DNA of 64,000 nt. It comes from Oxalobacteraceae bacterium (GTDB lineage: Bacteria > Pseudomonadota > Gammaproteobacteria > Burkholderiales > Burkholderiaceae_D). The first letter of the stretch is position 1. Each line of letters begins with the position of its first letter. Made by a program: the position numbers and the translations under genes. Location: NCBI GenBank assembly GCA_947448025.1, contig CANFLV010000016.1, forward strand, positions 43,852-107,851, written 5' to 3'. This document shows positions 44,994-56,025 of this stretch, one piece after another. The notes beneath the pieces were generated by a model, which saw only the letters and a list, made by a program, of their open reading frames with translations, searched no databases and was not told the origin of the DNA.

Positions 44994-47900
44994 ATGCCGG
45001 GTACAGCGCCATTAGTTAGCAGTACTACTCTTGCAGCTTCAACCCCCGATGTTGGAATCAACAACAACATCGTGGTCGCTTTCAATGAGAATGTATTCCT
45101 TGGTACGGGCACTATTTCGCTCATGAAGAACATTGGAACGGTGTTAGCGCCGGTCTGGGCTATGGTCGCCAGTTATGATGCGGCCACCAGCATCAATCTC
45201 AGGACTTCCGCTGATACCTTGATCATCGATCCGACAGCGCCGCTTGAGTACGCTACTGCCTATAAAGTGGTTCTGGATCCCGGTGCGATCCAGGATCAGT
45301 ACAACAATTTGTATGCGGGGGGCGGACCGAGCAATTTACAGTTCACAACGATTTCGGCAAGTCTGTTACCGACGATTGCTATCAGTAGCGGTATCACCAG
45401 TCTGAATGCCGCCGACAGGCCAGTGATCACCTTCACCTTGAGCGCTGCGTCGACGGACTTCGAGGTAACTGATATCGCCGTCACCAATGGCAGTCTGAAC
45501 AATTTTTCCGCCACGAGCAGCTCGGTCTACACCGCAATTTTTACGCCAAAGGCAGACACGGTATCGGCCGCAGTCGTGAGCGTGCCTAGCGGATCATTTT
45601 CCAATGCTGCACACTACGCCAATGCCGATGGCGCCGATGCAAATAACAGTCTCGTCTTTTCGCTGGATACATTGGCGCCCACTGCCTTGACCTTTACGCC
45701 GGCAGATGAAGCGACGGCGGTTGCTACAAGCAGCAATATTGAGGTTATCTTTAGCGAAGCGATTACCGCTGGTACGGGATCCATTGTTTTGAGGCCGGCA
45801 ACTGGCGCCCCAATCTCCTACCCTGTCAGCGGTCCAAACCTGATTTTCGGCGGTACGACCCTGACGATCAATACTGGTGCTGACCTTGTGTCAGGGCGTG
45901 ATTACAGCCTTGAATTTGCGCCCGGTAATATCAAAGACCTGGCGGGCAATGCTTACACAGGAACGACTAGCTACAATTTCCATACGGTCGCTGATAATAC
46001 GCCGCCAACTATTGCGATCAGCAGCAACAAGTCTGGTCTCATCGCAAATCAAGTGGCGACGATTACATTTGCCCTCAGCGAGCCCTCAACGATCCTGAAT
46101 GCAGCAGGCATCGTCGTCAGCGGCGGTACTTTAAGCAGCCTCACGGGTAGCGGCATGCTTTATACGGCGACGTTCACACCGACGGCCAACAGCACAGCTG
46201 CGGGCGTCATCAGTGTGCTTGACGGGGCATTCAAAGATACTGCCAACAATGCCAACGCTGATAGCGCGGACGCCAATAATCGCGTGACCCTGGCCGTCGA
46301 TACGGACGTGCCCGTGGTGCGAAGTTTTAGCCCGGCTAACAATATTGCCGGGGTTCCAATCGGCAGCAATATCGTTGTTACCTTCAATAAAGCGCTCACC
46401 CCGGGAACCGGCAACATTGTCCTCAAGACGACTGCGGGCAACATCATAGAAACCTATGCAGCCGCGACAAGTCCGAATCTTCAGATTGTGGGCAATGTGC
46501 TGACAATAGATCCGACGACAGACTTGTCTTACAGCACCGATTACAAGGTCGAGTTCAGCGCCGATACCTTCAAGGATTTGGCCGGAAATGTGTATGCCGG
46601 CACCACTAGCTACAATTTCAGTACCGTGGCCGATATCTACCCGCCGACGATTCTCGTCAGCAGTGACAAACCTAGTCTGAAATTCGGCGAGACAGCGACA
46701 TTAAGTTTTACCCTGAGCGAGGCGTCGACGAATTTCGTCGCCGCCAAAGTGAGTGTCGCTGGCGGCACCATGAGTTCTTTTATACAGAATAGTCCTACCT
46801 CGTATTCGGCGGTATTTACGCCGACGGCCAACAGCACGACCGCAGCCGTCATCAGTGTGCCCAGTGGCGCCTTTACCGATGCGGCAGGTAATGCCAACGC
46901 TGATGGCAGCGATGCCAATAATCGCTTGAGCTTGCCTGTGGATATGGCTGTGCCAACAGTGGTGAGCTATACACCTGCGCTTGGGTTACAAACCGTTGCG
47001 CTTGGAAGTAACATCGTGTTGAAATTCAGCGAGGCGATCGCGAAAGGCGCCGGCGACATCACCCTTAAATCGGTCATTGGAGGCACCACCAGTACGGTTG
47101 CCACCTATGGCGCCGATACTAGCGCGAACCTCGGTATCGTCGGTAATACATTGACTATCGATCCGACCGATGACCTGCAATACAACACCGATTACAAGGT
47201 CGATTTCGCTGCCGGTACGCTGACGGATCTTGCTGGCAATGCGTATGGCGGCACGACCAGTTACACCTTTCATACAATGGCGGACACAATTGCACCAAGT
47301 GTCACGATCAGCAGCAATAAAAGCAGCCTGCTTGCCGGCGAAACGGCCACGCTCACATTTACGCTGAGTGAAGTGTCGACAAATTTCGTTGCCGCCGATG
47401 TCGTCGTCACTGGTGGCTCATTGGCTAACTTTACTGGCAGTGGCAAGTCCTATTCCGCGACCTTTACCCCAGCCATAAATAGCACGACGACTGGCGTCAT
47501 TAGCGTACCAAGCGGCGCCTTTACCGATGCAGCAAACAATGCCAATGCCGATGGCGCCGACATCAGCAAACGGCTGTCCCTGGCGATCGATACAATTGCG
47601 CCAACTGTGGTCAGTTACAGTCCGGCAGATGATGCATTTGCCGTAGCAGTTGACAGCAATGTCGTGTTGAATTTCAGTGAGGCAATCGCGCGCGGAACAG
47701 GCGATATTGTCCTCAAGACTGCCGCAGGAACAATTATCGCCACGTACGCCGCCGCCACGAGTACGAATCTCAGCATTGCCGGAAGCGTATTGACAATACA
47801 CCCGTCTGCAAATCTGGCTTTGAGTAATGAATACAAGGTCGAGTTCCCCGCTGGCACACTCAAGGACCTGGCGGGTAATCCTTATGCAGGCACTAGCACA

Positions 47901-50024
47901 TACAACTTCCATACACTACCGGATGTTACGCCGCCGACGATCGCCATCAGCGCCGACAAAACCAGCCTTAAGTCAGGCGAGACCGCGATCATTACTTTCA
48001 CGCTCAGCGAGCCCTCGAACAATTTCACTGCTTCGGACGTAACGGTCACTGGCGGTACGCTCGGCAGCTTGACGGCGAACGGTATGGTCTATACGGGGAC
48101 CTTCACGCCGACTGTGAACAGTTCGACAATGGCAGTGATCAGCGTCGCCGACGGTGTTTTTTCTGATGTGCCAGGCAACAACAATGCCGATGGCGCTGAC
48201 GCCAATAATCGCGTGAGCATGACGGTCGATACTGCCGCCCCCACAGTGGCCACCTTCAGCCCCGCAAACGCAGCCACAGGCGTGGCCGTTACCAGCAATA
48301 TCGACGTGACGTTCAGTGAGCCGATAGCATTAGGAACCGGCAATATCTTGCTCAAGACCGGCACGACCACTGTCGCCACCTACGATGCCGCTGCTAGCAC
48401 GAATCTGAGCATCAACGGCAGCAAGCTGACGATCGACCCTTCCGCTGATCTGCTGAACCTGAGCGATTACAAAGTCGAATTCGCTGCGGGCACGCTCAAG
48501 GATCTGGCGGGTAATTCCTATGCCGGCTCAACGACCTACACCTTCCGTACAGTCGCAGACACCATACCCCCCACGATTGCCATTACCAGCAGCAAGACCA
48601 GCCTCGTTACCGGTCAGACAGCGGCGATCACCTTCACCTTAAGCGAGGCATCGACAACGTTCATAGCAACCGATGTCGTCGCTACGGGCGGTATCTTGAG
48701 TGCTTTTGCAGGCAAAGGTACTGTGTACACGGCGACTTTCACGCCGACGGTCAATAGCGCTGCCGCTGGTGTCATTAGTGTCGCCAGCGGCACCTTTACC
48801 GATGCGGCTGGCAATGCCAATGCCGATGGCAGTGATGCCGATAATCGCGTGAGCATGACAGTCGACACGGCGCCACCGATCGTGGCGACCTTCAGTCCGG
48901 CTGATGAAGCGAAATCGATTCCCGTCGCCAGCAATATTGTCCTTACCTTCAATGAGCCAATTGTCAAGGGCACCGGAAATATCATTCTTAAAACTGCCGC
49001 TGGCGTTACCGTGGCAACTTATGATGCCGCTACGAGTACGAATCTGAGCACCGACGGCAGCAAGCTGACGATCGATCCTACGGCGAATCTCTTGTTTAGT
49101 ACTGACTATAAGCTCGATTTTGCCGCCGGTACTTTCAAGGACCTTGCAGGGAATAGCTTTGCCGGTCTTACTACTTATAACTTCACAACGGCCGCAATGC
49201 CTGTCAATCAGGTCATCACCGGAACTGCCGCAAATGATTCCATCATCAGCGGTACTGGCAATGACACGATCAATGGTGGCGCGGGAATCGATACGGTCGT
49301 TTATAGCGGCAGTCTCGCAAATTACACTATCAACAAAACCTCCGCCGGTATCACAGTACTTGATAACAAAGGCATCGACGGGACCGATCTGGTTAGTAAT
49401 GCCGAGATTCTGAAATTTACGGATAAGTCGATCAATCTCACGATACAGGCTAAGGCAGCCGCAGCATCGCCCGCCGATGTCCAGAAATTGACAGAGTTTT
49501 ACGTGGCTTTTTTCAACCGCGTGCCCGATGCCGATGGCATGAGCTATTGGCTAGACCAGAAAGCGAGCGGACTAAGCCTAAATAAAATTGCCGACTCGTT
49601 CTATCTTGCCGGCGTAAAGCTCTCCAGTCAGACTGGCTATACGGCCAATATGAGCGATGCGGACTTCATCAATGTGATTTACCGAAATGTGCTCGGTCGT
49701 GCCGATGGCGCCGACGCTGACGGCGCCGCTTACTGGAGCCATGAATTGAGTACCGGCCATGCCACGCGGGGTACATTGGTGTCGACGATTTTGAGTGTTG
49801 CCCACGGATTTAGCGGTGATGCGGAGTGGGGATGGGTCCCTGATTTGCTGGACAATAAAATTGCGGTCGCCAAAATGATTTCGATTGATTTGGGCTTGAA
49901 CTACAACACTGCAGCTGAAAACGTCAGTAAAGGCGTCGCAATTGCAGCTGCCATCACGTCCTCAAACATCGACAATGCCATTGCACTGATTGGCATTTCT
50001 ACTGCGGATATTCATTTGAGCTAA
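44994..50024 (+). CDS. Very large Ig-like repeat protein with RTX-like segment and DUF4214
   Basis: 1676 residues, probably exported. Seven SbsA/Big_5-type domains (pattern SxxxPA...GSNIVVTFNEAI...GTGNIVLKT...TDYKVEFAAGTLKDLAGN) alternate with six other Ig-like domains (TIAISSNKSSL..GETATITFTLSE..STNF). Residues about 1410-1490 have RTX-like GTGNDTINGGAGIDTVVYSG. DUF4214 repeats follow (FYVAFFNRVPDADGMSYWLD, then VIYRNVLGRADGADADGAAY). There is no N-terminal signal, so a C-terminal type I secretion signal is the likely export route; no type I genes are in the window. Base composition is milder in GC than neighbours. A cell-surface or matrix role is inferred. Confidence 0.88.
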   Translation: MPGTAPLVSSTTLAASTPDVGINNNIVVAFNENVFLGTGTISLMKNIGTVLAPVWAMVASYDAATSINLRTSADTLIIDPTAPLEYATAYKVVLDPGAIQDQYNNLYAGGGPSNLQFTTISASLLPTIAISSGITSLNAADRPVITFTLSAASTDFEVTDIAVTNGSLNNFSATSSSVYTAIFTPKADTVSAAVVSVPSGSFSNAAHYANADGADANNSLVFSLDTLAPTALTFTPADEATAVATSSNIEVIFSEAITAGTGSIVLRPATGAPISYPVSGPNLIFGGTTLTINTGADLVSGRDYSLEFAPGNIKDLAGNAYTGTTSYNFHTVADNTPPTIAISSNKSGLIANQVATITFALSEPSTILNAAGIVVSGGTLSSLTGSGMLYTATFTPTANSTAAGVISVLDGAFKDTANNANADSADANNRVTLAVDTDVPVVRSFSPANNIAGVPIGSNIVVTFNKALTPGTGNIVLKTTAGNIIETYAAATSPNLQIVGNVLTIDPTTDLSYSTDYKVEFSADTFKDLAGNVYAGTTSYNFSTVADIYPPTILVSSDKPSLKFGETATLSFTLSEASTNFVAAKVSVAGGTMSSFIQNSPTSYSAVFTPTANSTTAAVISVPSGAFTDAAGNANADGSDANNRLSLPVDMAVPTVVSYTPALGLQTVALGSNIVLKFSEAIAKGAGDITLKSVIGGTTSTVATYGADTSANLGIVGNTLTIDPTDDLQYNTDYKVDFAAGTLTDLAGNAYGGTTSYTFHTMADTIAPSVTISSNKSSLLAGETATLTFTLSEVSTNFVAADVVVTGGSLANFTGSGKSYSATFTPAINSTTTGVISVPSGAFTDAANNANADGADISKRLSLAIDTIAPTVVSYSPADDAFAVAVDSNVVLNFSEAIARGTGDIVLKTAAGTIIATYAAATSTNLSIAGSVLTIHPSANLALSNEYKVEFPAGTLKDLAGNPYAGTSTYNFHTLPDVTPPTIAISADKTSLKSGETAIITFTLSEPSNNFTASDVTVTGGTLGSLTANGMVYTGTFTPTVNSSTMAVISVADGVFSDVPGNNNADGADANNRVSMTVDTAAPTVATFSPANAATGVAVTSNIDVTFSEPIALGTGNILLKTGTTTVATYDAAASTNLSINGSKLTIDPSADLLNLSDYKVEFAAGTLKDLAGNSYAGSTTYTFRTVADTIPPTIAITSSKTSLVTGQTAAITFTLSEASTTFIATDVVATGGILSAFAGKGTVYTATFTPTVNSAAAGVISVASGTFTDAAGNANADGSDADNRVSMTVDTAPPIVATFSPADEAKSIPVASNIVLTFNEPIVKGTGNIILKTAAGVTVATYDAATSTNLSTDGSKLTIDPTANLLFSTDYKLDFAAGTFKDLAGNSFAGLTTYNFTTAAMPVNQVITGTAANDSIISGTGNDTINGGAGIDTVVYSGSLANYTINKTSAGITVLDNKGIDGTDLVSNAEILKFTDKSINLTIQAKAAAASPADVQKLTEFYVAFFNRVPDADGMSYWLDQKASGLSLNKIADSFYLAGVKLSSQTGYTANMSDADFINVIYRNVLGRADGADADGAAYWSHELSTGHATRGTLVSTILSVAHGFSGDAEWGWVPDLLDNKIAVAKMISIDLGLNYNTAAENVSKGVAIAAAITSSNIDNAIALIGISTADIHLS
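45372..49197 (+). repeat. Six tandem 636-651-base units inside the repeat-protein gene
   Basis: Unit starts at 45372, 46008, 46647, 47298, 47937 and 48573 (residues 127, 339, 552, 769, 982, 1194). Each encodes one Ig-like domain of about 100 residues plus one Big_5 domain of about 110. Unit boundaries fall at the PPTIAIS motif. Copies are diverged in DNA, so expansion is not very recent. An extra Big_5 domain precedes unit 1. Confidence 0.88.
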
Positions 50025-50069
50025 GTATATGTGGCGAGGAATTGGCATCATGATCCCTCTGCTGCGACT

Positions 50070-51365
50070 TCATTTCTGGTGCATCTTGACACCAGCCGAA
50101 TAGGTCGCCGCGACCGTGCGGTCGTCCCCCAGTAGCGCCAGCGCAAACAGTAATTCCTCAAGACTATTCGCCTGCGCGCAGCGCCGCGCCAGCAATGGCG
50201 TGGCCTCGCGGTCGAGGACGATGAAATCGGCTTCCGCGCCAGCCACAAAATTTCCGATCGTCCCCTCCAGCTGCAGGCTTCGCGCGCCGCCCAGCGTGGC
50301 CAGATAAAACATTCGTAACGCCGGTAAGTAGGTGCCGCCCATGCGGCCGACCTTATAGACTTCATTCATCGTCTGCAGCATGGAAAATGAGGTTCCGCCA
50401 CCGACATCGGTGGCCAGCGACAGGGGTACTTGCGCCGCATCGGCCGCCGCAAAATCAAACAGACCGCTTCCAAGGAACAGGTTCGACGTCGGACATAGCG
50501 CCACGGCTGATCCGGTTTCTGCCATGCGTTCCCGATCACGATCATCTAGCCAGATACAGTGGCCGTACATGGACCGTGGTCTCAACATGCCGTAGTGGTC
50601 ATACACATCGAGATAGCTGCGCGCCTTGGGGAAGAGGGACTTTGTCCAGGCGATTTCGTCGGTGTTTTCGGCGACGTGGGTTTGCAGGTAGACCTCGGGA
50701 TAGGCGCGCGCGAGTTCGCCGCACAGCTGTAACTGTGCCTCGGTCGAGGTCGGCGCGAAGCGCGGCGTCAGGGCATAGAGCTGGCGGCCGCGGCCATGCC
50801 ATTTCTTGAGCAATTCTTCGCTGTCGCGTGCACCGGTCTCGGCAGTATCCTGCAAAAATTCCGGGCAATGCCGGTCCATCATCACCTTGCCGGCGACCAT
50901 GCGCAGATTGCGCTTTTCACTTTCGCTGAAAAAGGCCTCGACCGATGCCGGATGCACGGTGCAATACACCATCGCGCTGGTGGTGCCGCAGCGCAGTAGT
51001 TCATCGAGGAAGAAGCTGGCGACGTTTTGCGCGTGTTCGGAATCGGAAAATTTGCGCTCGGTCGGGAAGGTGAAATTCTCCAGCCATGGCAATAGCCCCG
51101 GCGCAGGCGATGCGATGATATCGGTCTGCGGATAATGGACATGCGTATCTATGAAGCCGGGAACGATCAGCTTGCCGGAATAATCGGTGATGACTGTGCC
51201 GGGCGCGAGCGTGGCCTTGAGCTGCGCGTAATTTCCGGCAGCGACGACCTTGCCATCCTTAATGATCAACAGGCCGTCTTCATGCCAGTCGTAAGCCTGT
51301 TCATCGTTGACGAGGGCAGGGTCGGCGGTAAAGTGCAAGAGACTCGCACGGTAGGCTTGCATCAT
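50070..51365 (-). CDS. guaD: Guanine deaminase
   Basis: 431 residues. Deaminates guanine to xanthine, feeding XDH. Amidohydrolase-fold metal motifs are PGFIDTHVHYPQTDIIASP (about 71-89), YLQTHVAENTDEI (about 226) and YGHCIWLDDRDRERMAETGS (about 269), with ATDVGGGTSFSMLQTMNEVY near 318. Length and motifs fit bacterial GuaD. The start overlaps the xdhC stop (ATGA), so it is the fourth gene of xdhABC-guaD. Confidence 0.95.
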   Translation of the reverse strand: MMQAYRASLLHFTADPALVNDEQAYDWHEDGLLIIKDGKVVAAGNYAQLKATLAPGTVITDYSGKLIVPGFIDTHVHYPQTDIIASPAPGLLPWLENFTFPTERKFSDSEHAQNVASFFLDELLRCGTTSAMVYCTVHPASVEAFFSESEKRNLRMVAGKVMMDRHCPEFLQDTAETGARDSEELLKKWHGRGRQLYALTPRFAPTSTEAQLQLCGELARAYPEVYLQTHVAENTDEIAWTKSLFPKARSYLDVYDHYGMLRPRSMYGHCIWLDDRDRERMAETGSAVALCPTSNLFLGSGLFDFAAADAAQVPLSLATDVGGGTSFSMLQTMNEVYKVGRMGGTYLPALRMFYLATLGGARSLQLEGTIGNFVAGAEADFIVLDREATPLLARRCAQANSLEELLFALALLGDDRTVAATYSAGVKMHQK

Positions 51366-52207
51366 GTTTGGTTCTGGCTTTCACTACTGGATTGGGTTTC
51401 CCATACCTGCAAGAGCTGCGCGGTCACGGCGGCGGCGATCACGGCAGGTTCCTTGCCGCTGATGCCGGGCAGGCCGATCGGACAGACCATCGCCGCGATG
51501 CGTTCCGAGGCGATACCGCGCTCGCGCAGGCGGTGTTCGAACTGCATGCGCTTCGTCTGCGAACCGATCAGGCCAAACCAGCCGGCATGTGGCTGTTTCA
51601 GTATCTGTTCACTCAGCAGCTGGTCGAGCGCATGGCTGTGGGTCATGACGAGAAAGCTTGTGCCGGCAGGTGCTGCGGCGATCAGGGCTTCCGGCGTATC
51701 CGTGCATTCGATCGTCGTATTGGCCGGCACATAAGCCGGGAATTGCGCATCACGCGTATCGACCCAGGTTACGCGGCAGGGCAAGCCGTCGAGCGCACGT
51801 ACGAGTGCGGTGCCGACGTGGCCAGCGCCGAACAGCAGCAGCTCGGGCCACTGCAAGCGACGGCTTTCGACTTCGCGCTGAAAGGCGGCAATCACGTCCT
51901 GCTGCTCGGGGCGAATGATGGCAAAGGCGAGCACGACTGCGCCGCCACAGCATTGGCCGAGTCGCGGACCGAGCGCGAAACGTTCTGTTTTTGGTGCGCT
52001 GTCTTCGGCCAGCATCGCGCGCGCGACTTCGCATGCTTGCAATTCCAGATGGCCGCCGCCGATGGTGTCGAACTGTGCATCGGCATTGACGAGCATGCGT
52101 GCGCCAGCCTTGCGCGGTACCGAGCCGTGCGCTTCCAGCACCGTGATCAGGACGGCAGGCGCGGTTTGCGCGACGAGGGCGCTGAACCAGTCATCCATGG
52201 GTTTCAT
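51362..52207 (-). CDS. xdhC: Xanthine dehydrogenase accessory protein XdhC
   Basis: 281 residues. Binds molybdenum cofactor, has it sulfurated and inserts it into XdhB. N-terminal AHGSVPRKAGARMLV (about 25-39) and DTIGGGHLELQACEVAR precede GQCCGGAVVLAF (about 83). A C-terminal Rossmann part has LLLFGAGHVGTALVRALDG (about 125-143) and LIGSQTKRMQFEHRLRERG. Start 52207 (MKPMDDWF), one base after the xdhB stop, fits better than a start inside xdhB. Confidence 0.93.
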   Translation of the reverse strand: MKPMDDWFSALVAQTAPAVLITVLEAHGSVPRKAGARMLVNADAQFDTIGGGHLELQACEVARAMLAEDSAPKTERFALGPRLGQCCGGAVVLAFAIIRPEQQDVIAAFQREVESRRLQWPELLLFGAGHVGTALVRALDGLPCRVTWVDTRDAQFPAYVPANTTIECTDTPEALIAAAPAGTSFLVMTHSHALDQLLSEQILKQPHAGWFGLIGSQTKRMQFEHRLRERGIASERIAAMVCPIGLPGISGKEPAVIAAAVTAQLLQVWETQSSSESQNQT

Positions 52208-52208
52208 T

Positions 52209-54539
52209 TCAGGCTGAGGCCGCAACGGTAACTTCACGCTGCACTGCTTCGACCGCCTTGAGAATTTCTTCAAAGGTGGCCGGCGCATTCAAAGGCGGAT
52301 TGAAGCGGTAGTCGCCCACGCTCGCGATCGCGTCGCGGATCGCAAAGAAGACGGCGAAGGCCAGCAGCAGCGGTGGCTCACCTACGGCTTTGGAGCGATG
52401 GATGCTGTCGCTGGCATTGCGATTCTTGAACAGCGCCACACGGAAGTCGTCGGGGCAGTCGGACACGGTCGGAATCTTGTAGGTCGAAGGCGCATGCGTG
52501 GTCAGTTTGCCGTCCTTGTTCCAGCACAGTTCTTCTGTCGTCAGCCAGCCCATGCCCTGAATGAAGGCGCCTTCGACCTGGCCGATATCAATGGCCGGAT
52601 TGAGCGAGGCGCCTGCATCATACAAGGCGTCGGCGCGCAGCTGCTTCCATTCGCCGGTGAGCGTGTCGACGATCACTTCGGAGACTGCTGCACCATAGGC
52701 GAAATAGGAAAACGGACTGCCGGTCATGGTCTTGGCATTCCAGCTCAGGCCGGGCGTGGCGTAGAAGCCGTCGGACCACAGCTGGACGCGCGCCAGATAC
52801 GCTTTTTGCACGAGTTCGGCAAAGCCGATCGACTGGCCTGCGCCATGCACGGCGTTATCGGCAAAGATCAGGGATTGAGCTGCTGTATTCAGCAGCGGCG
52901 CGGCAAATGCAGCGAGCAGCTCACGTATCTTGCGCGCTGCATCCTGCGCGGCCTTGCCATTCAGGTCGGCGCCGGTCGAGGCAGCTGTCGCCGAGGTATT
53001 GGCGACCTTGCTCGTGTCAGTCGCCGTGGCGCGCACGAGTGCGAGGTCGATGCCGAGTTCATGTGCGACGACTTGCGTGACTTTCGTATTCAGGCCCTGA
53101 CCCATCTCAGTGCCGCCATGATTGACCATCACCGAGCCATCGAGATAAACATGAACTAGCGCGCCAGCCTGATTGAGGTGATTGACGTTGAAGGCGATGC
53201 CGAATTTGAGCGGCGTCAGCGCCAGGCCTTTTTTCAGGATGGGACTGGTGGCATTGAAGGCGGCAGCGGCCATCTTGCGTGCGCGGTAGTCGCTGCTGTG
53301 TTCGATTTCGGCGACCAGTTCATGGATCACATTGTCGGCAACAAACTGGCCGTATTGCGTCGTGTTGCGGCCCTCAGCCGCGCTGCGTCCATAGAAATTA
53401 AGCTTGCGGATATCGAGCGCATCACGACCGAGATTGCGCGCGATGTCGTCGATGATGTTCTCGATGGCGATCGCGCCTTGCGGGCCGCCGAAGCCGCGAA
53501 AAGCCGTATTCGACTGGGTATTCGTCTTGCCGCACAAGGCGGAAATTTCGACGTCGGACAGGTAATACGCATTATCGAAATGGCAGACCGCGCGCGTGGC
53601 GACCGGTCCCGACAGGTCCGCGGAAAAGCCGGCGCGCGTGAGCATTTCGACGCGCACGCCGAGGATCAGGCCGTGCTCGTTGTAGGCGACTTCGTAGGTG
53701 TATTCGAAGCAATGGCGCTTGCCGGTAACGAGCATGTCGTCATCACGGTCGGCGCGCAATTTGACCGGCTTTTGCAATTTGAAAGCGCTGATCGCGGCCG
53801 CACCGGCCCACAAGGCCGACTGCGATTCCTTGCCGCCGAAGCCGCCACCCATGCGCCGGCATTCGACCACGACATCATGCGAGTGGATGCCCAGTGCATG
53901 CGCGACGACATGTTGCATTTCCGAGGGATGCTGGGTCGAGCATTGCACGAACATGCCTTTGCCTTCCTTCGGGATGGCGTAGGCGATTTGTCCTTCGAGA
54001 TAAAACTGTTCCTGCCCGCCGACCGATAGCGTGCCGCTGAAACGATGCGGTGCATCGGCATAGGCACGCGCAAAATCGCCGCGTGCCAGCTGCATCGGTG
54101 GTAAGACGAAAGAGTGCGCCGCCTTGGCCTCTTGCGGCGTGAGGATGGCCGGCAGTTCGTCGTAATCGATCTTGCCCAGACGCGCTGCGCGACGCGCATG
54201 GTCATGGCTGTCGGCGACAACGATGAAGACCGGCTGGCCGACGTACTGCACGAGGCCATCGGCGAGTATCGGGTCGTCATGGATGATCGGGCCGCATTCA
54301 TTCGCGCCGGGGATGTCGCTGGCGGTGAAGACGGCGACCACGCCGCGCGCCTGCTTGACGGCGCTGAGGTCGATGCTGCGGATGCGCGCATGGGCTTTTT
54401 GCGACAGGCCGAAAGCCGCATGCAGCGTGCCGTGTAACTCAGCGATGTCATCGGTATAAGTCGCTTCACCGGCCACATGCAGGGCAGCGGATTCATGCGG
54501 GCGTTTGCGGCCGACTTCGCCTGTAACTGTCGTAGTCAT
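52209..54539 (-). CDS. xdhB: Xanthine dehydrogenase molybdopterin-binding subunit
   Basis: 776 residues, large catalytic subunit oxidising hypoxanthine and xanthine to urate. The a/b hammerhead domain is at about 20-130 ([20 protein letters not shown] at the start). Moco-binding motifs are [16 protein letters not shown] (about 225), [17 protein letters not shown] (about 340), [20 protein letters not shown] and the active-site region near [20 protein letters not shown], containing the catalytic Glu (VGEPP). It overlaps xdhA by four bases. Confidence 0.96.
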   Translation of the reverse strand: MTTTVTGEVGRKRPHESAALHVAGEATYTDDIAELHGTLHAAFGLSQKAHARIRSIDLSAVKQARGVVAVFTASDIPGANECGPIIHDDPILADGLVQYVGQPVFIVVADSHDHARRAARLGKIDYDELPAILTPQEAKAAHSFVLPPMQLARGDFARAYADAPHRFSGTLSVGGQEQFYLEGQIAYAIPKEGKGMFVQCSTQHPSEMQHVVAHALGIHSHDVVVECRRMGGGFGGKESQSALWAGAAAISAFKLQKPVKLRADRDDDMLVTGKRHCFEYTYEVAYNEHGLILGVRVEMLTRAGFSADLSGPVATRAVCHFDNAYYLSDVEISALCGKTNTQSNTAFRGFGGPQGAIAIENIIDDIARNLGRDALDIRKLNFYGRSAAEGRNTTQYGQFVADNVIHELVAEIEHSSDYRARKMAAAAFNATSPILKKGLALTPLKFGIAFNVNHLNQAGALVHVYLDGSVMVNHGGTEMGQGLNTKVTQVVAHELGIDLALVRATATDTSKVANTSATAASTGADLNGKAAQDAARKIRELLAAFAAPLLNTAAQSLIFADNAVHGAGQSIGFAELVQKAYLARVQLWSDGFYATPGLSWNAKTMTGSPFSYFAYGAAVSEVIVDTLTGEWKQLRADALYDAGASLNPAIDIGQVEGAFIQGMGWLTTEELCWNKDGKLTTHAPSTYKIPTVSDCPDDFRVALFKNRNASDSIHRSKAVGEPPLLLAFAVFFAIRDAIASVGDYRFNPPLNAPATFEEILKAVEAVQREVTVAASA

Positions 54540-56014
54540 GGCGCCACCTTGAAGGCGAAAGCGTTGACGGCGTCAGCGGCTAATGGTTCGTCAGTGCGGG
54601 TTTCGAGCCAGAAGCGCAGCAGCAGATTTTGCGCCGTCTTCATGCGGTAATCGCTGGAGGCGCGCATATCGGACAGGGGCGCGTAATCCTGGGCCAGCAG
54701 TAACATGGCTTGCTTCACATTTGCTTCCGTCCACGGCTGGCCGAGCAGGCCGGCTTCGGCGGCGTGGGCGCGCTTGGGCGTGGCCGCCATGCCGCCAAAA
54801 GCGATGCGCGCTTCAGTGACCTTGTCGTCGCTGAGTGTAATGCAGAAGGCGGCGCAGACAGCCGAGATATCCTGATCGAAGCGTTTGGCGAGTTTATAGG
54901 TACGGAACTGACGGCCTGCGACCGGCAGGGGAATGCGTACCGCTTCGACAAATTCGGTCGCCAGCATGTCCTTCTTCTGGTACGCGAGATAAAAATCCTC
55001 GAGCGGCAAAATGCGTTTGCCTGCGGTGCTACGCAAGACCACTTCACTGCCCAGCGCGATCAGCCAGGGCATGGAATCGCCGATGGGCGAACCGTTGGCG
55101 ACATTGCCGCCGAGGGTGCCAACATGGCGGATCGGCAGCGAGGCAAAGCGCTGCCACAGCTCGGTCAGTTCGGCCGGATACAGCTCGCAAATCGCGGCAT
55201 AGGCATTATTGAGACTCACGCCGGCACCGACTTCGAGCATGCCATGGTCGCGGCGGATATGCTGCAGTTCGGCCACGCGGCCAAGGTAGATGATGTGGCC
55301 AATTTCGCGCATCTGCTTCGTGATCCACAGTCCGACATCGGTCGAGCCGGCTAATATGGTCGCGCTCGGATGAGCGCTGCGCAAGGCGGCCAGTTCGGCC
55401 AGCGTGTGCGGTGCAAAGAAATGCTGGCCTTCGAAAGCATAGTTGAAGGGCTGGTCGCGCTGCAGGGTTTCGAGCTGTGCGATCAAGGACGCGTGATCGA
55501 AGGCGACTGGCGGCAAGGCGCACATCTGTTGCGCGGCATCGATGATGGGTTTGTAACCTGTGCAGCGGCACAGATTGCCTGACAGCGCATCGTTGATCTC
55601 GGCGCGGTTTGGCGTGGTCGATGCGCTTTGATGTTCGAGGTAGAGCGGCCACAGCGACATGACAAAGCCGGGCGTGCAAAAGCCGCATTGCGAACCATGG
55701 CAGTCGACCATGCTTTGCTGCACCGGATGCAGGGTGCCATCGTCTTGTTTCAGGTCTTCGACAGTGAACAGTGCCTTGCCATCGAGGCTAGGCAAGAGCT
55801 GGATACAGGCATTGACGGGTTTCAGATCGAGCGCGCCATCGCGCAGCTCACCGATGACGACCATGCAGGCGCCGCAGTCGCCTTCGGCACAGCCTTCCTT
55901 GGTGCCCGTGCAATGCAGGTCTTCACGCAGATGCTGGAGCAGCGTGCGCGTGGGCGCAGCATCAATAACGCTGTGCACGGTGCCGCGATAAGTGAAACGA
56001 ATTGGGTCAGACAT
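54536..56014 (-). CDS. xdhA: Xanthine dehydrogenase small subunit (2Fe-2S, FAD)
   Basis: 492 residues. Two iron-sulfur clusters are bound by [16 protein letters not shown] (about 36-51) and by QCGFCTPGF (about 108) with LCRCTGYKP (about 147). The FAD domain follows ([20 protein letters not shown] near 221; [20 protein letters not shown] near 300) and a CO-dehydrogenase flavoprotein C-terminal domain. It passes electrons from the Mo site to NAD. GGAG lies about six bases before the ATG. It is the first gene of the xdhABC-guaD operon, behind a strong palindrome. Confidence 0.95.
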   Translation of the reverse strand: MSDPIRFTYRGTVHSVIDAAPTRTLLQHLREDLHCTGTKEGCAEGDCGACMVVIGELRDGALDLKPVNACIQLLPSLDGKALFTVEDLKQDDGTLHPVQQSMVDCHGSQCGFCTPGFVMSLWPLYLEHQSASTTPNRAEINDALSGNLCRCTGYKPIIDAAQQMCALPPVAFDHASLIAQLETLQRDQPFNYAFEGQHFFAPHTLAELAALRSAHPSATILAGSTDVGLWITKQMREIGHIIYLGRVAELQHIRRDHGMLEVGAGVSLNNAYAAICELYPAELTELWQRFASLPIRHVGTLGGNVANGSPIGDSMPWLIALGSEVVLRSTAGKRILPLEDFYLAYQKKDMLATEFVEAVRIPLPVAGRQFRTYKLAKRFDQDISAVCAAFCITLSDDKVTEARIAFGGMAATPKRAHAAEAGLLGQPWTEANVKQAMLLLAQDYAPLSDMRASSDYRMKTAQNLLLRFWLETRTDEPLAADAVNAFAFKVAP

Positions 56015-56025
56015 CAGTGCTCCAG

